The translations under genes were made by a program, and so were the position numbers. 51,037 bases of DNA, from contig JAOUBX010000027.1 of assembly GCA_029860075.1 (NCBI GenBank), positions 1 to 51,037 of the forward strand. Direction: 5' to 3'. The stretch is from Deltaproteobacteria bacterium. Its GTDB lineage: Bacteria; Desulfobacterota; JADFVX01. Below the pieces are notes generated by a model. That model searched no databases, was not told the origin of the DNA, and worked only from the letters and a program-made list of their open reading frames with translations. Below, piece after piece: positions 17,241 to 26,082 of the stretch; position 1 is the stretch's first letter, and every line of letters starts with the position of its first letter.

Positions 17241-18254
17241 ATGGCCAGATCCTGCGGAATAGTATTTGATAAAAGATACCTGCTTCATGATACGGGCGCT
17301 CATGTTGAAGTCGCAGACCGGCTCCGGTCCATTGGAGATATGCTTGACGAAACCGGTATATTGGGCCGCACCACGCTTATAGAGCCGAGATGCGCAACGG
17401 AGGAGGAGATTCTCCTGAATCATAGTTCTTCCTACCTTGAACGATTAAAAAAGATGGGGCCTGGTTACCTCGATGCCGATACGGTCGTATCGGAAAAATC
17501 TTACGAGACGGCGCTCCTTGCCGCCGGTGGATGTCTTAATATGGTCGATGCTATTATGAAGAAAGAAATTGATAATGGCTTTGCCTTTGTGAGACCTCCG
17601 GGCCATCATGCCGAACGGGAGAGGGGCATGGGCTTTTGTCTTTTTAATAATGTCGCTATTGCAGCCAGATATCTTATTAATGAGTACAAACTCCAAAGAA
17701 TTGTCATTTTAGACTGGGATGTTCATCATGGCAATGGAACACAGCATTCATTTTATGGAGAAAGAGAGGCGCTTTATCTCTCTATACACCAGAGTCCCTG
17801 CTATCCCGGCACCGGCTCGGTTTTTGAAACAGGAGAAGGGGATGGAGAAGGTTATACTATAAACCTGCCCATTCCTGCGGGGGCCGGTGACAGGGCTTAT
17901 CTTAAAAGCTTTGAAGAGCTTTTTATTCCCGGGATTAAAGCGTATGCGCCGGAAATTATCCTGGTTTCAGCCGGTTTTGATTCACATTGCTGCGATCCTC
18001 TTGGCGGTATGGAGGTTTCTGCAGCCGGTTTTGCTGAAATGGCACGCATGCTGGTCCATACAGCCGAGAACCAGTGTGATGGTAAAATAGGGTTTTTTCT
18101 GGAAGGTGGTTATTCTTTGGATGGCCTTGCAGAGTCGGTGAAAGAAGTGCTTTTGGTTGCCCTCGGGGAAGAAGAGATTAAGAAGAAATTGACCGATGGA
18201 ATTAATATCGACCCTGTTATTGAAAAGGCAAAGTCGATTCATCATCTCGCATGA
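17241..18254 (+). CDS. Histone-deacetylase-family hydrolase (AcuC/HDAC-like)
   Basis: A 337-residue member of the arginase/deacetylase fold. Active-site motifs are RPPGHHAE with H122/H123, the zinc ligands D160 and H162 in DWDVHHGNG, and D247 in SAGFDSH; the catalytic Tyr lies in GGYSLDGL. Bacterial members deacetylate polyamines, acetoin-pathway proteins or lysines, and the substrate cannot be read from sequence. AAGGA precedes the ATG at 17241. It is followed after about 70 bases by the M16 peptidase pair, which is probably a separate transcription unit. Confidence 0.92.
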   Translation: MARSCGIVFDKRYLLHDTGAHVEVADRLRSIGDMLDETGILGRTTLIEPRCATEEEILLNHSSSYLERLKKMGPGYLDADTVVSEKSYETALLAAGGCLNMVDAIMKKEIDNGFAFVRPPGHHAERERGMGFCLFNNVAIAARYLINEYKLQRIVILDWDVHHGNGTQHSFYGEREALYLSIHQSPCYPGTGSVFETGEGDGEGYTINLPIPAGAGDRAYLKSFEELFIPGIKAYAPEIILVSAGFDSHCCDPLGGMEVSAAGFAEMARMLVHTAENQCDGKIGFFLEGGYSLDGLAESVKEVLLVALGEEEIKKKLTDGINIDPVIEKAKSIHHLA

Positions 18255-18325
18255 TGGAACTTTTCTTGAATTCTATTGACAAAATATGATTAACAGCAAG
18301 TATGAACAAATGTAAAGGAGTTTCA

Positions 18326-19696
18326 ATGAAATATTTAGGGAAATATTTAGGGAAATATTCAAGGTATTCTTTTTTTACCCTTATCTTTCTGTTTTCTTTA
18401 TCATCACCGGCTATTTCTTCTATTCTCGAGGACATCAAAATAGATTACCTCGATAATGGATTAAAGGTTGTTACCATTGAAGATCACAAGGATCCTGTCA
18501 TAACGTTCCAGGTTTGGTACCGCGTGGGTGGTATGAATGAGATCACAGGAAAAACAGGCCTCGCCCACCTGACGGAACATATGATGTTCAAAGGAACAAA
18601 GAAGTATGAAAAGGGGGAGGTTTCCCGTACCGTGGCAAGACATGGTGGAAATGAAAACGCCTTTACCAGCCAGGAATATACAGCCTATTTCCAGAACTTT
18701 GCAAAGGAAAAACTTCACATATCGCTTGAACTGGAGTCCGACAGGATGGTTAATCTCGTTGTGGATCCCAGGGAGTTTCTTCTTGAAAGAGACGTTGTTA
18801 TGGAAGAGCGGCGGCAAAGAACGGATGATGATCCTACTTCGTCAGTTGTTGAAGAGATGTACGCCTCGGCATTCAAGGTTCATCCTTACAGAAATCCCGT
18901 TATTGGCTGGATGAATGATCTTGAAAACCTGCAACTCGAAGACCTCCTTGACTGGTACAGGACCTATTATGTTCCCAATAATGCGACCGTTATTGTTGCC
19001 GGTGATATTACGAGAGCAGAGGTGCTCCCTGAGATCAAAAAGTATTTTGGGTCCATACCGAAGGGGGATGAACCCCCACCGGTAACAATTGTGGAACCGG
19101 AGCAAAGGGGTGAGCGAAGGGTGTGGGTTAAGAAAGAGGCTCAGCTCCCTTTCATATTTGCAGGCTACAAAACGCCTAACATCGGTCATCCTGATGAGTT
19201 TGCCCTGGAAGTGATTGCAAATATCCTTTCCTCCGGCAAAAGTTCGAGACTTTATAAATCGCTTGTCTATGACAAGCAGACGGCGCTTTATGCCGGAGGC
19301 AGCTATGACGGGCTTTCGAAGGCGCCGGGTTTGTTTTACTTTTATGCTGCTGCTAAGCCGGGTGTGAAGACGGATGATGTTGAAAATGGAATTTATGACG
19401 TTCTTGAAAAACTGAAAAAAGAGGGTGTTACCGATCTGGAAATAGAGAAAGCAAAAAACCAGATTGAGGCCCATTTTGTTATGAGCCAGGATTCTATTTT
19501 TTACCAGGCTATGACTATTGGCCGTATTGAGTCTGCCGGTATCGACTATTCTTATCTTGATGCCTATCTTGATAATGTAAGAAAAGTGACGAAAGAGGAT
19601 GTAATGAGAGTTGCCAATCAATACTTTATTCAGGGTAAGAGAACCGTTGGAATACTGATTCCTTTAAAGAAAGGGGAACATAATGAAAAGCACTAG
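18326..19696 (+). CDS. M16 zinc peptidase, active subunit
   Basis: A 456-residue insulinase/PqqF-type peptidase with an N-terminal signal or membrane segment (about 15-32). The inverted zinc motif HXXEH is intact: H81-L-T-E84-H85 in GLAHLTEHMMFKGT, with the third ligand expected in the ERDVVMEERR region. The ATG at 18326 is chosen because AAAGGAG stands just upstream. A 9-base unit encoding K-Y-L-G/K-Y repeats at the start (KYLGKYLGKY). It overlaps the next M16 gene by 14 bases. Such pairs form heterodimers, one catalytic and one not, in the periplasm. Confidence 0.92.
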   Translation: MKYLGKYLGKYSRYSFFTLIFLFSLSSPAISSILEDIKIDYLDNGLKVVTIEDHKDPVITFQVWYRVGGMNEITGKTGLAHLTEHMMFKGTKKYEKGEVSRTVARHGGNENAFTSQEYTAYFQNFAKEKLHISLELESDRMVNLVVDPREFLLERDVVMEERRQRTDDDPTSSVVEEMYASAFKVHPYRNPVIGWMNDLENLQLEDLLDWYRTYYVPNNATVIVAGDITRAEVLPEIKKYFGSIPKGDEPPPVTIVEPEQRGERRVWVKKEAQLPFIFAGYKTPNIGHPDEFALEVIANILSSGKSSRLYKSLVYDKQTALYAGGSYDGLSKAPGLFYFYAAAKPGVKTDDVENGIYDVLEKLKKEGVTDLEIEKAKNQIEAHFVMSQDSIFYQAMTIGRIESAGIDYSYLDAYLDNVRKVTKEDVMRVANQYFIQGKRTVGILIPLKKGEHNEKH

Positions 19697-21089
19697 AGGG
19701 CTCAACTTTTATAGGCTAACCGCTTTGATGGCGGTGTTTCTTCTGTTTTCAGCAGGCTGTGCCGGGCAAATAATAAAAAGCGGTCCTGAAACGACAAAAA
19801 AGGGCCTCGTCAAAGAAGAGACTTCATTAAGAAAACCGGAAAGATTTATTACGGACAACGGCATTACGGTCCTCTTTCTCGAACGTAGTTCTCTCCCCTT
19901 TATTACGGTCAATGTTACTATCCGGGCAGGATCTGTTTTCGAACCTCCTGAACTTGCCGGCCTTGCCGGTTTTACGGCAGACTTGCTTACTGAGGGTACG
20001 GCTGCCAGAAGTTCCGGTCGAATTTCCGAGGAAATCGATTTTATTGGCGGCTCTCTCTCCTCTTCCGGTGGCATTGATTTTTCTTCAGCTTCCCTCAAGG
20101 TTCTCTCCAAAGACAGGGAAAAGGGTTTTGAACTGCTTTCGGACATTCTCTTGAACCCTTCCTTTCCTGAAGAAGAGATAGAAAGGGAAAGGAGCCAGGT
20201 AAAAGCGTCCATTATTTCCAAAGCAGATGATCCCTCTACTGTGGCTGCCGAAGAATTCAATGAGCTTCTATTTGGTGATCATCCCTATTCAAGACCGGCC
20301 GAAGGCTATCTTGACAGCATCGAAAAAATCAGCAGAGACCACATTGTTGATTTTCATAAAAGATATTTCCTTCCCAATAACAGCATTATCGCTGTTGTCG
20401 GTGATATGAAGAAAAGGGAGCTTGTCAGACTTCTTGATAAATACTTTGGCCCATGGAAGCGAGGAAACGCTGTGGCGGCAAATTATGCTCATGTTAAACC
20501 GCTTGTAAAAAAGGTTGTAAAGGTAATCGATAAGGACCTTACCCAGGCCAATGTCCAGCTTGGACATATTGGTATGAAGAGGGACAATCCTGATTTTTAT
20601 GCTGCCTATGTAATGAATTACATTCTTGGCGGCGGCGGCTTTGTATCACGCCTCATGACAGAGATCAGGGATAATCAGGGGCTTGTTTATTCCGTATATA
20701 GCTATTTTAATCCTCTCAAAGATCCGGGGCCGTTTAAAGTGGGACTTCAGACGAAAAATGAGTCGGCAAAGGAGGCCATCGAGGAATCCTTAAGACAGAT
20801 AAAGGCAATGATTGAAAAGGGAGTTACCGGGGAGGAGTTGAGAAATGCCAAGGACTACCTTGTGGGCAGTTTTCCTTTAAAATTTACGACCAATTCGAAG
20901 ATTGCCGGTTATTTGACTTACATGGAGGTCTATAAGCTCGGTCTCGATTATCTTGACAAGTTTCCAAAAATAATAGAATCATTAACTATCGAAGATATTA
21001 ACAGAGCTGCCGGAAAGTATCTTGATCCTGAAAATTATCTTCTTGTTGTCGTCGGCAATGAAAAAAAGATGGGAGAGCTTGATATTTAA
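19683..21089 (+). CDS. M16 peptidase-like lipoprotein, non-catalytic subunit
   Basis: A 468-residue M16 homologue with a lipoprotein signal (lipobox FSAGC, Cys 26). The position of the zinc motif reads GFTAD (residues 96-100) instead of HXXEH, so it cannot bind zinc in the normal way. The C-terminal half keeps the substrate-binding signature NYILGGGGFVSRLMTEIRD. AGGGG precedes the ATG. It overlaps and partners the active subunit at 18326. Lipidation should tether the complex to a membrane facing the periplasm. Confidence 0.9.
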   Translation: MKSTRGLNFYRLTALMAVFLLFSAGCAGQIIKSGPETTKKGLVKEETSLRKPERFITDNGITVLFLERSSLPFITVNVTIRAGSVFEPPELAGLAGFTADLLTEGTAARSSGRISEEIDFIGGSLSSSGGIDFSSASLKVLSKDREKGFELLSDILLNPSFPEEEIERERSQVKASIISKADDPSTVAAEEFNELLFGDHPYSRPAEGYLDSIEKISRDHIVDFHKRYFLPNNSIIAVVGDMKKRELVRLLDKYFGPWKRGNAVAANYAHVKPLVKKVVKVIDKDLTQANVQLGHIGMKRDNPDFYAAYVMNYILGGGGFVSRLMTEIRDNQGLVYSVYSYFNPLKDPGPFKVGLQTKNESAKEAIEESLRQIKAMIEKGVTGEELRNAKDYLVGSFPLKFTTNSKIAGYLTYMEVYKLGLDYLDKFPKIIESLTIEDINRAAGKYLDPENYLLVVVGNEKKMGELDI

Positions 21090-21124
21090 AATACCTTAAT
21101 TCTTGATCAAAATGCTGAGTTCAG

Positions 21125-21427
21125 ATGAAAGACGTTATAAAAATTATAATAGCTATTGTCGTTACTTCACTCCTATGGCTTGTGGCCATGCAGGATGCAA
21201 ATTACAATAACCTCAGAAGGAATGAAAAAGAGGTATGGATTCCCACACTGGTTATCATTAATGATTTGAAGATTACTTCAAATAGGGGGGAAAGGGAAAT
21301 TTTAGATCAAAAACTCAAATTATTTGAAAAAAATTGGCGATCTTATTCTCAGGGTGGAGATAAGCCTCTTGTCTTTTATGAAGAGATTATAAAAATCGGC
21401 AAGGATTTAGAAAAGAAAAAACCCTGA
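21125..21427 (+). CDS. Hypothetical small membrane-anchored protein
   Basis: A 100-residue protein with an N-terminal membrane helix (residues 5-22, IKIIIAIVVTSLLWLVAM) followed by a charged, helical domain. No family is recognised. It lies 35 bases after the M16 pair and 60 bases before the methyltransferase gene on the same strand, so it is probably part of that operon. The ribosome binding site is weak. Confidence 0.55.
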   Translation: MKDVIKIIIAIVVTSLLWLVAMQDANYNNLRRNEKEVWIPTLVIINDLKITSNRGEREILDQKLKLFEKNWRSYSQGGDKPLVFYEEIIKIGKDLEKKKP

Positions 21428-21487
21428 TTTGATACCGGGATTTTTCTATTCATATTCCCGGCCGCTTACCTTATCCCGGTTCTTCAA

Positions 21488-22234
21488 ATGACAGAAGTCA
21501 AAGCCAATGACCTGGCAGATGGTGAAGCAGTAGAAGACCTGCTTCAAGGAAAGTTAAAGATAATCCAGAATGAGAAAGGATTTCGCTTTTCCATTGATGC
21601 CATTCTTATTGCCCATTTTGCAAGGATAAAAAAGAAAGATAATATTGCCGACCTCGGCACCGGTTCCGGAGTGATACCGCTCATTCTCTCCTATAGATAC
21701 CCTCTTCATTCCATTACCGGCATAGAGGTTGACGAGGCTGCAGTTTCTATGGCAAAGCGCAGCGTTGATCTCAACAATTTATCTGAAAAAGTTAACATTC
21801 TTGCCGGGGACATAAGAGAAATCAGGACAATTTCAGCGCCTGAGGCTTATTCTTTTGTTATTGCCAATCCGCCCTATGGCAAGGTGGGCAGCGGCAGGTT
21901 AAGTGAAGGCCTGTCCAGGGCCTCGGCAAGGCATGAAGTGACAGGGGGGCTCAAGGATTTTATTAAAGCCGGCGCCTATTTGCTCAAATACCGGGGGGTC
22001 ATGAGTATTATTTATCCTGCTAAAAGGCTTGCCGACCTTATGTATGAAATGAGACGTTGCGGCATAGAGCCGAAAAGGCTGAGAACGGTTCATTCCAGAA
22101 AAGGTGATGCTGCAAAACTGGTTATGGTTGAAGGCGTTAAAGGCGGGGGAGTAGAAATGGAGATAGAGGCTCCCCTTTATATCTATGAAAATGAAGATCG
22201 TTATACGGAAGAGGTTAAGGCCATGTATTTATAG
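21488..22234 (+). CDS. TrmN6-like tRNA/RNA adenine-N6 methyltransferase
   Basis: A 248-residue class I SAM methyltransferase. The pattern FRFSIDAILIAHFA, motif I ADLGTGSGVIPL, acidic residue in GIEVDE and catalytic NPPYG place it in the YfiC/TrmN6 group, which methylates A37 of tRNA1Val at N6 in E. coli. The C-terminal part carries the expected VYP/IYPAKRLADL region. Assignment to the exact tRNA target is inferred from family only. It follows the M16 operon on the same strand. Confidence 0.85.
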   Translation: MTEVKANDLADGEAVEDLLQGKLKIIQNEKGFRFSIDAILIAHFARIKKKDNIADLGTGSGVIPLILSYRYPLHSITGIEVDEAAVSMAKRSVDLNNLSEKVNILAGDIREIRTISAPEAYSFVIANPPYGKVGSGRLSEGLSRASARHEVTGGLKDFIKAGAYLLKYRGVMSIIYPAKRLADLMYEMRRCGIEPKRLRTVHSRKGDAAKLVMVEGVKGGGVEMEIEAPLYIYENEDRYTEEVKAMYL

Positions 22235-22297
22235 GCGCCTGCAGACTTTTTAGCGGCAGATTCGGTCCAGGTCCGGCCGGCGCCTGATTTCCTTACC

Positions 22298-22810
22298 CTA
22301 TTTCTTGCCTTCATTTTGCAGCATTTGAACCAGCTTTTTTCGTTTCGCTTCCTTAGCCATTGCCCTTTTTATGCTTTTTTTGATTTCCCCATTGCCTATA
22401 TTTGATGTGGCTTCTTCAATTCTCTTACGCTCTTTCTCTGAAAGGCTGATTTTTTTCAGCTCTGCTTCAATATGAGGCGCTTCAGCTTTTTGTGCCTTTA
22501 AGGCGCCTATTTTAAAGTAAATATTTTCGACGCTGTTTTTGCCCAGTCTCTCATTGAGTCTGTTTTTTATTTCCTCTTTTAGAAACTGAAGCTGCTGCAA
22601 CCAGCCATGGTCCGATACGGTGACTTTGAGCACACCCCTGGTAAATGCCTCCGGTTCCGCATGAGCAGCTATTTTATCTCCTACACAGCTATGCCAGTAT
22701 TCAAAAACCTTGCAATCTTCTATCCTCTTTTTATACTTCTTTTTGCCAAGAAATGTTTCCAGAATAGATGACAGTTCGGTGGGAAAAGACTTTTTTCTGC
22801 GAGAACTCAT
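22298..22810 (-). CDS. DUF721/DciA-like protein
   Basis: A 170-residue protein. Residues 20-100 match DUF721: EYWHSCVGDKIAAHAEP and VTVSDHGWLQQLQFLKEEI, with INxxL-type ending FKIGAL. DUF721 proteins include DciA, which helps load the replicative helicase in bacteria lacking DnaC. The C-terminal 60 residues are lysine-rich and helical. It is monocistronic on the minus strand, convergent with the methyltransferase gene. Confidence 0.75.
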   Translation of the reverse strand: MSSRRKKSFPTELSSILETFLGKKKYKKRIEDCKVFEYWHSCVGDKIAAHAEPEAFTRGVLKVTVSDHGWLQQLQFLKEEIKNRLNERLGKNSVENIYFKIGALKAQKAEAPHIEAELKKISLSEKERKRIEEATSNIGNGEIKKSIKRAMAKEAKRKKLVQMLQNEGKK

Positions 22811-23071
22811 TACTTACCATGCCGGAAGGCTTAATGTGTTAAATTAACCGAACAGAACTGCTCCCCTATGAGCGTAAAAAAAGAGCATCTTTTCAATTTT
22901 CCCTGAAAGGCATATTTAGCAATAATTAAAATAATGAAGCCGGGGATTATCATTCCGATTCGTCTCTTTTTCTTTTAGAGGCCTTTAATTCTAGGGTAAA
23001 GTCCGGGAGTTGGTCAAGGGATAACTCATTAGCGCCTTATTGTTTAATAAGATCTGCAGATTATCCGGGTC

Positions 23072-23470
23072 TCATATCCTTCTGCCATGAAAAATTGAAT
23101 AGTAGCGAACATCTGCAGGCGCATGTGAGATCATTCCTGAAATGATTATAAGAAATATAATCATTGTTATTTCATGGCCGGGCAGGGCAAAGAGAAAGGA
23201 CAGGATTACTAATTTAAGATATATAGCCATTCCTCTTAACTGGATCAGCCATACACCGTTTGACCATAGCTCGATAGCGACAAAAAGGAAGCCCGTCACA
23301 TATATAAGTATTACAAAAGGATAGTAGTGATAATTTGGCGGTGTAGAAAAAAAGATGCCCGCCATTCCGGCCATACCGGCCAGATGCAGTGTTCGAAGGC
23401 TGATTTTTAGCCATCTCATTAAGGGGAAAGACCTGCTTTTTGCAGGGAAAATAAGAGAATATAGAGTCAT
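23072..23470 (-). CDS. Hypothetical four-helix membrane protein
   Basis: A 132-residue protein with four predicted membrane helices and a histidine in the first helix (RTLHLAGMAGMAG). No family was recognised. It starts 11 bases after the hydrogenase maturation protease gene and is probably co-transcribed with it. A start at the internal Met 19 (MRWLKISLRTLH) is also possible because no clear ribosome binding site precedes the first ATG. A role linked to hydrogenase or quinone chemistry would be speculation. Confidence 0.55.
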   Translation of the reverse strand: MTLYSLIFPAKSRSFPLMRWLKISLRTLHLAGMAGMAGIFFSTPPNYHYYPFVILIYVTGFLFVAIELWSNGVWLIQLRGMAIYLKLVILSFLFALPGHEITMIIFLIIISGMISHAPADVRYYSIFHGRRI

Positions 23471-23480
23471 AGTAATGAAT

Positions 23481-23963
23481 TTATATAAGGCGGAATATTT
23501 CTTCCATTACCTCCCTCGTTGCCCTGCTTACTTTCAGACTAAGTTCCATTCCATATTCCATATTTTCCGGTTCGATGCCGATAAGAACTATTTGCGGGAG
23601 TTCTCCCAGTTGCTTTGCCAGCATGAGTACCTCCGGAAGGTCTATCTGGTGACCTGATAGTTTTAGTTCAGGGCGCCTTATTATGTCATCAAAACTGAGG
23701 CGATAAACCGTTCCCGGCCTTGCTCCTCCCCTTACGGCATCGATGAGTATAACTTTTTCATAATCTTTCATGCAATCAATAAGCGTGTATCCTGCCGTGC
23801 CGCCATCGAGAAGACTGATATTTTGCGGAAGATGGACGCGCTTTTCAAGGGACTCAATAATTTTTACACCAACACCTTCATCGCCCAGAAGGGTATTTCC
23901 CAGCCCTGCAATGAGTATTTTTTTTTGATCCGTCCTGAAAGAAGTTGTTGAATTAGAAGTCAT
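23481..23963 (-). CDS. Hydrogenase maturation protease (HyaD/HupD/HycI family)
   Basis: About 160 residues. The family start ILIAGLGNTLLGDEGVGV carries the nickel-sensing Glu/Asp region (GDEGVG). The second acidic ligand is in LIDAVRGG and the conserved His in SGHQIDLPEVL. These proteases trim the C-terminus of the [NiFe]-hydrogenase large subunit after nickel insertion. No hydrogenase subunit genes are in the window, so the substrate is encoded elsewhere. The start is uncertain: an ATG at 23963 fits the family length, while longer frames begin at 24005 or 24026. Confidence 0.85.
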   Translation of the reverse strand: MTSNSTTSFRTDQKKILIAGLGNTLLGDEGVGVKIIESLEKRVHLPQNISLLDGGTAGYTLIDCMKDYEKVILIDAVRGGARPGTVYRLSFDDIIRRPELKLSGHQIDLPEVLMLAKQLGELPQIVLIGIEPENMEYGMELSLKVSRATREVMEEIFRLI

Positions 23964-24396
23964 AAAGTTAATTTTTAGGCGCTTGATAATATGAAATATT
24001 ATCATTGCCCTTATGTTATAAGACAAAAGAAAAAGGTTTGATTATTTGCTCAACCCCTGCTCGCTAAAGTGTAACAGGAAAAAGAATAATTTCAAACCAG
24101 CTTTACCTCTCTTACCTGGCATATGATAGAAATGACATTGCAGCCCCGGATTGAGGGCACGGTATAAACGTGGAAATCACTTCAAATTAAATGTTAATTG
24201 TGTTATATTTATTGCGAAATATAACTTCTGGAATTAGAATCGTGTTATCATTTTGCATCTTTTTTTTCCATTTTGTCTTATGAATTCGTAGATAGTTTTG
24301 CTGATTTTAATCAAGTTGATGTGATCGTTTCCAGGTTGTAAAGGCGCTGCTTTTCACCGTTTCCACTGTTTATTGAAAAAAATAAAACAGGATCGA
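23964..24396. other. Intergenic stretch with a palindrome between divergent genes
   Basis: About 430 AT-rich bases between the protease and acyltransferase genes, which diverge. A perfect 9-base inverted repeat GTTATATTT (24202-24210), six bases, AAATATAAC (24217-24225) may be an operator. No gene was found, and no consensus -35/-10 pair is convincing. Confidence 0.4.
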
Positions 24397-25329
24397 ATGA
24401 ACATAAAAAACTACTTTTATTTTACCGCATATATCCCTTTTTTTATAATTACGAAGATTTTTAATGTTCTGCCGCTGCCTGCCGCCCGCCTGCTGGGAAG
24501 ATTTATCGGCTGTTCCTTCTTTTGTGTGAGCCATAAATACAGAACCATGGCGGTCAATAATATCCTGAAAGCATTGTCGCTTAAAAAGATTGATGCCCTC
24601 AAAATGGCCCACTCCACCTTTGAGAACTTTGGCGTAAGTTTTGTTGAAATGGTTAAATTCCAGGGTATTTCCAGGGAAAAGGTTTCAAAGTATGTTGAGA
24701 TTGAAGGGTACCACAACTATTTAAAGGCGGCTCAATCTGAAAAGGGCGCTTTTCTCATGAGCGCCCATATAGGAAACTGGGAAATGCTGGCTGCTGTTCA
24801 CAGCATGCTTTCAGGTTCCATTTCCGTTATTTATAAAAAAACAAAAAATCCCTTTGTAGAAAAATATATAAGTAAAATGCGCAATAAAAATAATATTGTA
24901 AGTATTTACAGGCGGAATTCAGCCCGCAAAATTGTCAGCGCTTTAAAAAAAGGTGATACAGTAGGGATCTTGCCTGACCTTAGAACAAACAAAGGACTCA
25001 GGATCGAGGCTGATTTTTTTGGTATGCCTGCTTTGACCAATTATGGCATTGCGCTTCTGGCTATCAGAACAGGGGCGCCTATTGTCCCCGGTTTTGCCGT
25101 AAGAACAAAAGAGGGGCGTCTCAAGTGTATCTACGGTGAACCCATTTACCTGGAGAAAACGGGAAACGACCCGTCATCCTTGAAAAAAGCGGTTTCCAGG
25201 ATCAACCTCGTTCTTGAAGATATCATAAAAAAATATCCTGATCAGTGGTACTGGATGCATGACAGGTGGAAGCCTGCTGCAGTACAGGAAAAAGATCATG
25301 ACTCATCTCTCAGAAAAAAAGCAGCCTGA
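24397..25329 (+). CDS. LpxL/HtrB-type lysophospholipid/lipid A acyltransferase
   Basis: A 310-residue member of the bacterial lipid A acyltransferase family, which adds secondary acyl chains from acyl-ACP at the inner membrane. It has an N-terminal membrane segment (about 8-32) and the catalytic HX4E motif H124-IGNW-E129 in MSAHIGNWEM. Further family blocks are KKTKNPFVEKYI, VGILPDLRT and APIVPGFAVR. The ATG at 24397 follows AGGA. A TTG 24 bases earlier is less likely. The presence of this gene supports an outer membrane with lipid A. It is transcribed alone. Confidence 0.9.
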   Translation: MNIKNYFYFTAYIPFFIITKIFNVLPLPAARLLGRFIGCSFFCVSHKYRTMAVNNILKALSLKKIDALKMAHSTFENFGVSFVEMVKFQGISREKVSKYVEIEGYHNYLKAAQSEKGAFLMSAHIGNWEMLAAVHSMLSGSISVIYKKTKNPFVEKYISKMRNKNNIVSIYRRNSARKIVSALKKGDTVGILPDLRTNKGLRIEADFFGMPALTNYGIALLAIRTGAPIVPGFAVRTKEGRLKCIYGEPIYLEKTGNDPSSLKKAVSRINLVLEDIIKKYPDQWYWMHDRWKPAAVQEKDHDSSLRKKAA

Positions 25330-25467
25330 TTATCCTCTCAACGCAATTTCTCTTTTTCATTGTAAAACGGTTTAAATCAGATCTTTTGGTTTCTTATCCT
25401 TGAACCTCTCGTCGAAACGGCACATCAAAATAATAGAAGGCAAATATAAATGATGTGAGGTATTAAC

Positions 25468-25863
25468 ATGGAAACGAGAACATTAATCATAGAAAAGGAA
25501 AACGGGTGGGGCATATTCGATGCCTTAAAGGGAGATACTCTCATGGAAGGTCTCTCTGATATGGAAGAAACTCTGAAACTCTGCCGTAAACGACATTATG
25601 AGATGCCGTACCGGGTTAAAAACGGTCAGTTTTTAAAAGATCTTGATGGAGAATTTCTTTATCTTACGGAAGGTGGAAAGAGTGGAAACCTGGAGCTTGA
25701 ATATGCCGATGGAACGCCCTGCCTGGACTTTGAGGCCTGCCCTCATTGCAAGAGCCCCGCTTTTGGAAGATACAGGGACGGACATAACTGTTACTATTGT
25801 CCCGCCTGTGAGAAAGATGTGGATTGTGTTCCTCCCGAGGAATGGATAGGGGCAGCAGACTAG
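25468..25863 (+). CDS. Hypothetical protein with C-terminal zinc ribbon
   Basis: A 131-residue protein. Residues 1-90 are a small alpha/beta region without a recognised family. The C-terminus has C-x2-C...C-x2-C spacing in ACPHCKSPAF and YYCPACEKDVD, a zinc ribbon likely to bind nucleic acid or protein. It lies upstream of the helicase gene on the same strand, but a hairpin at 25881 separates them. Confidence 0.6.
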   Translation: METRTLIIEKENGWGIFDALKGDTLMEGLSDMEETLKLCRKRHYEMPYRVKNGQFLKDLDGEFLYLTEGGKSGNLELEYADGTPCLDFEACPHCKSPAFGRYRDGHNCYYCPACEKDVDCVPPEEWIGAAD

Positions 25864-25880
25864 CCTGTCAAAATTCCTTT

Positions 25881-25911
25881 GAAAGGGAAATGGATTTCCC
25901 TTCAGAATTTT
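25881..25911 (+). terminator. Probable terminator after the zinc-ribbon gene
   Basis: AAGGGAAA (25883-25890), four bases, TTTCCCTT (25895-25902), followed by a short T-rich tail. The stem is AT-rich and the T run is broken, so strength is uncertain. Confidence 0.5.
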
Positions 25912-26082
25912 TAAAAAGTCCTAAAAAGGTCTGAAAAAATGGAAGTAATACCTTTTGGGCAGAGGTTTATTCTCATCATTATTTTCAGGGACTTGGAATA
26001 GCATCTGCTTTTTATCAATCTTCACTTGCCCTTAATCTCTCCTTGCAAGACGACCCGTAATTCAAGTAAAATCACTACCCTT

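Noticed and set aside
18842..19621. 259-codon minus-strand frame
   Set aside because: It lies fully inside the M16 peptidase gene on the other strand, which has clear family motifs.
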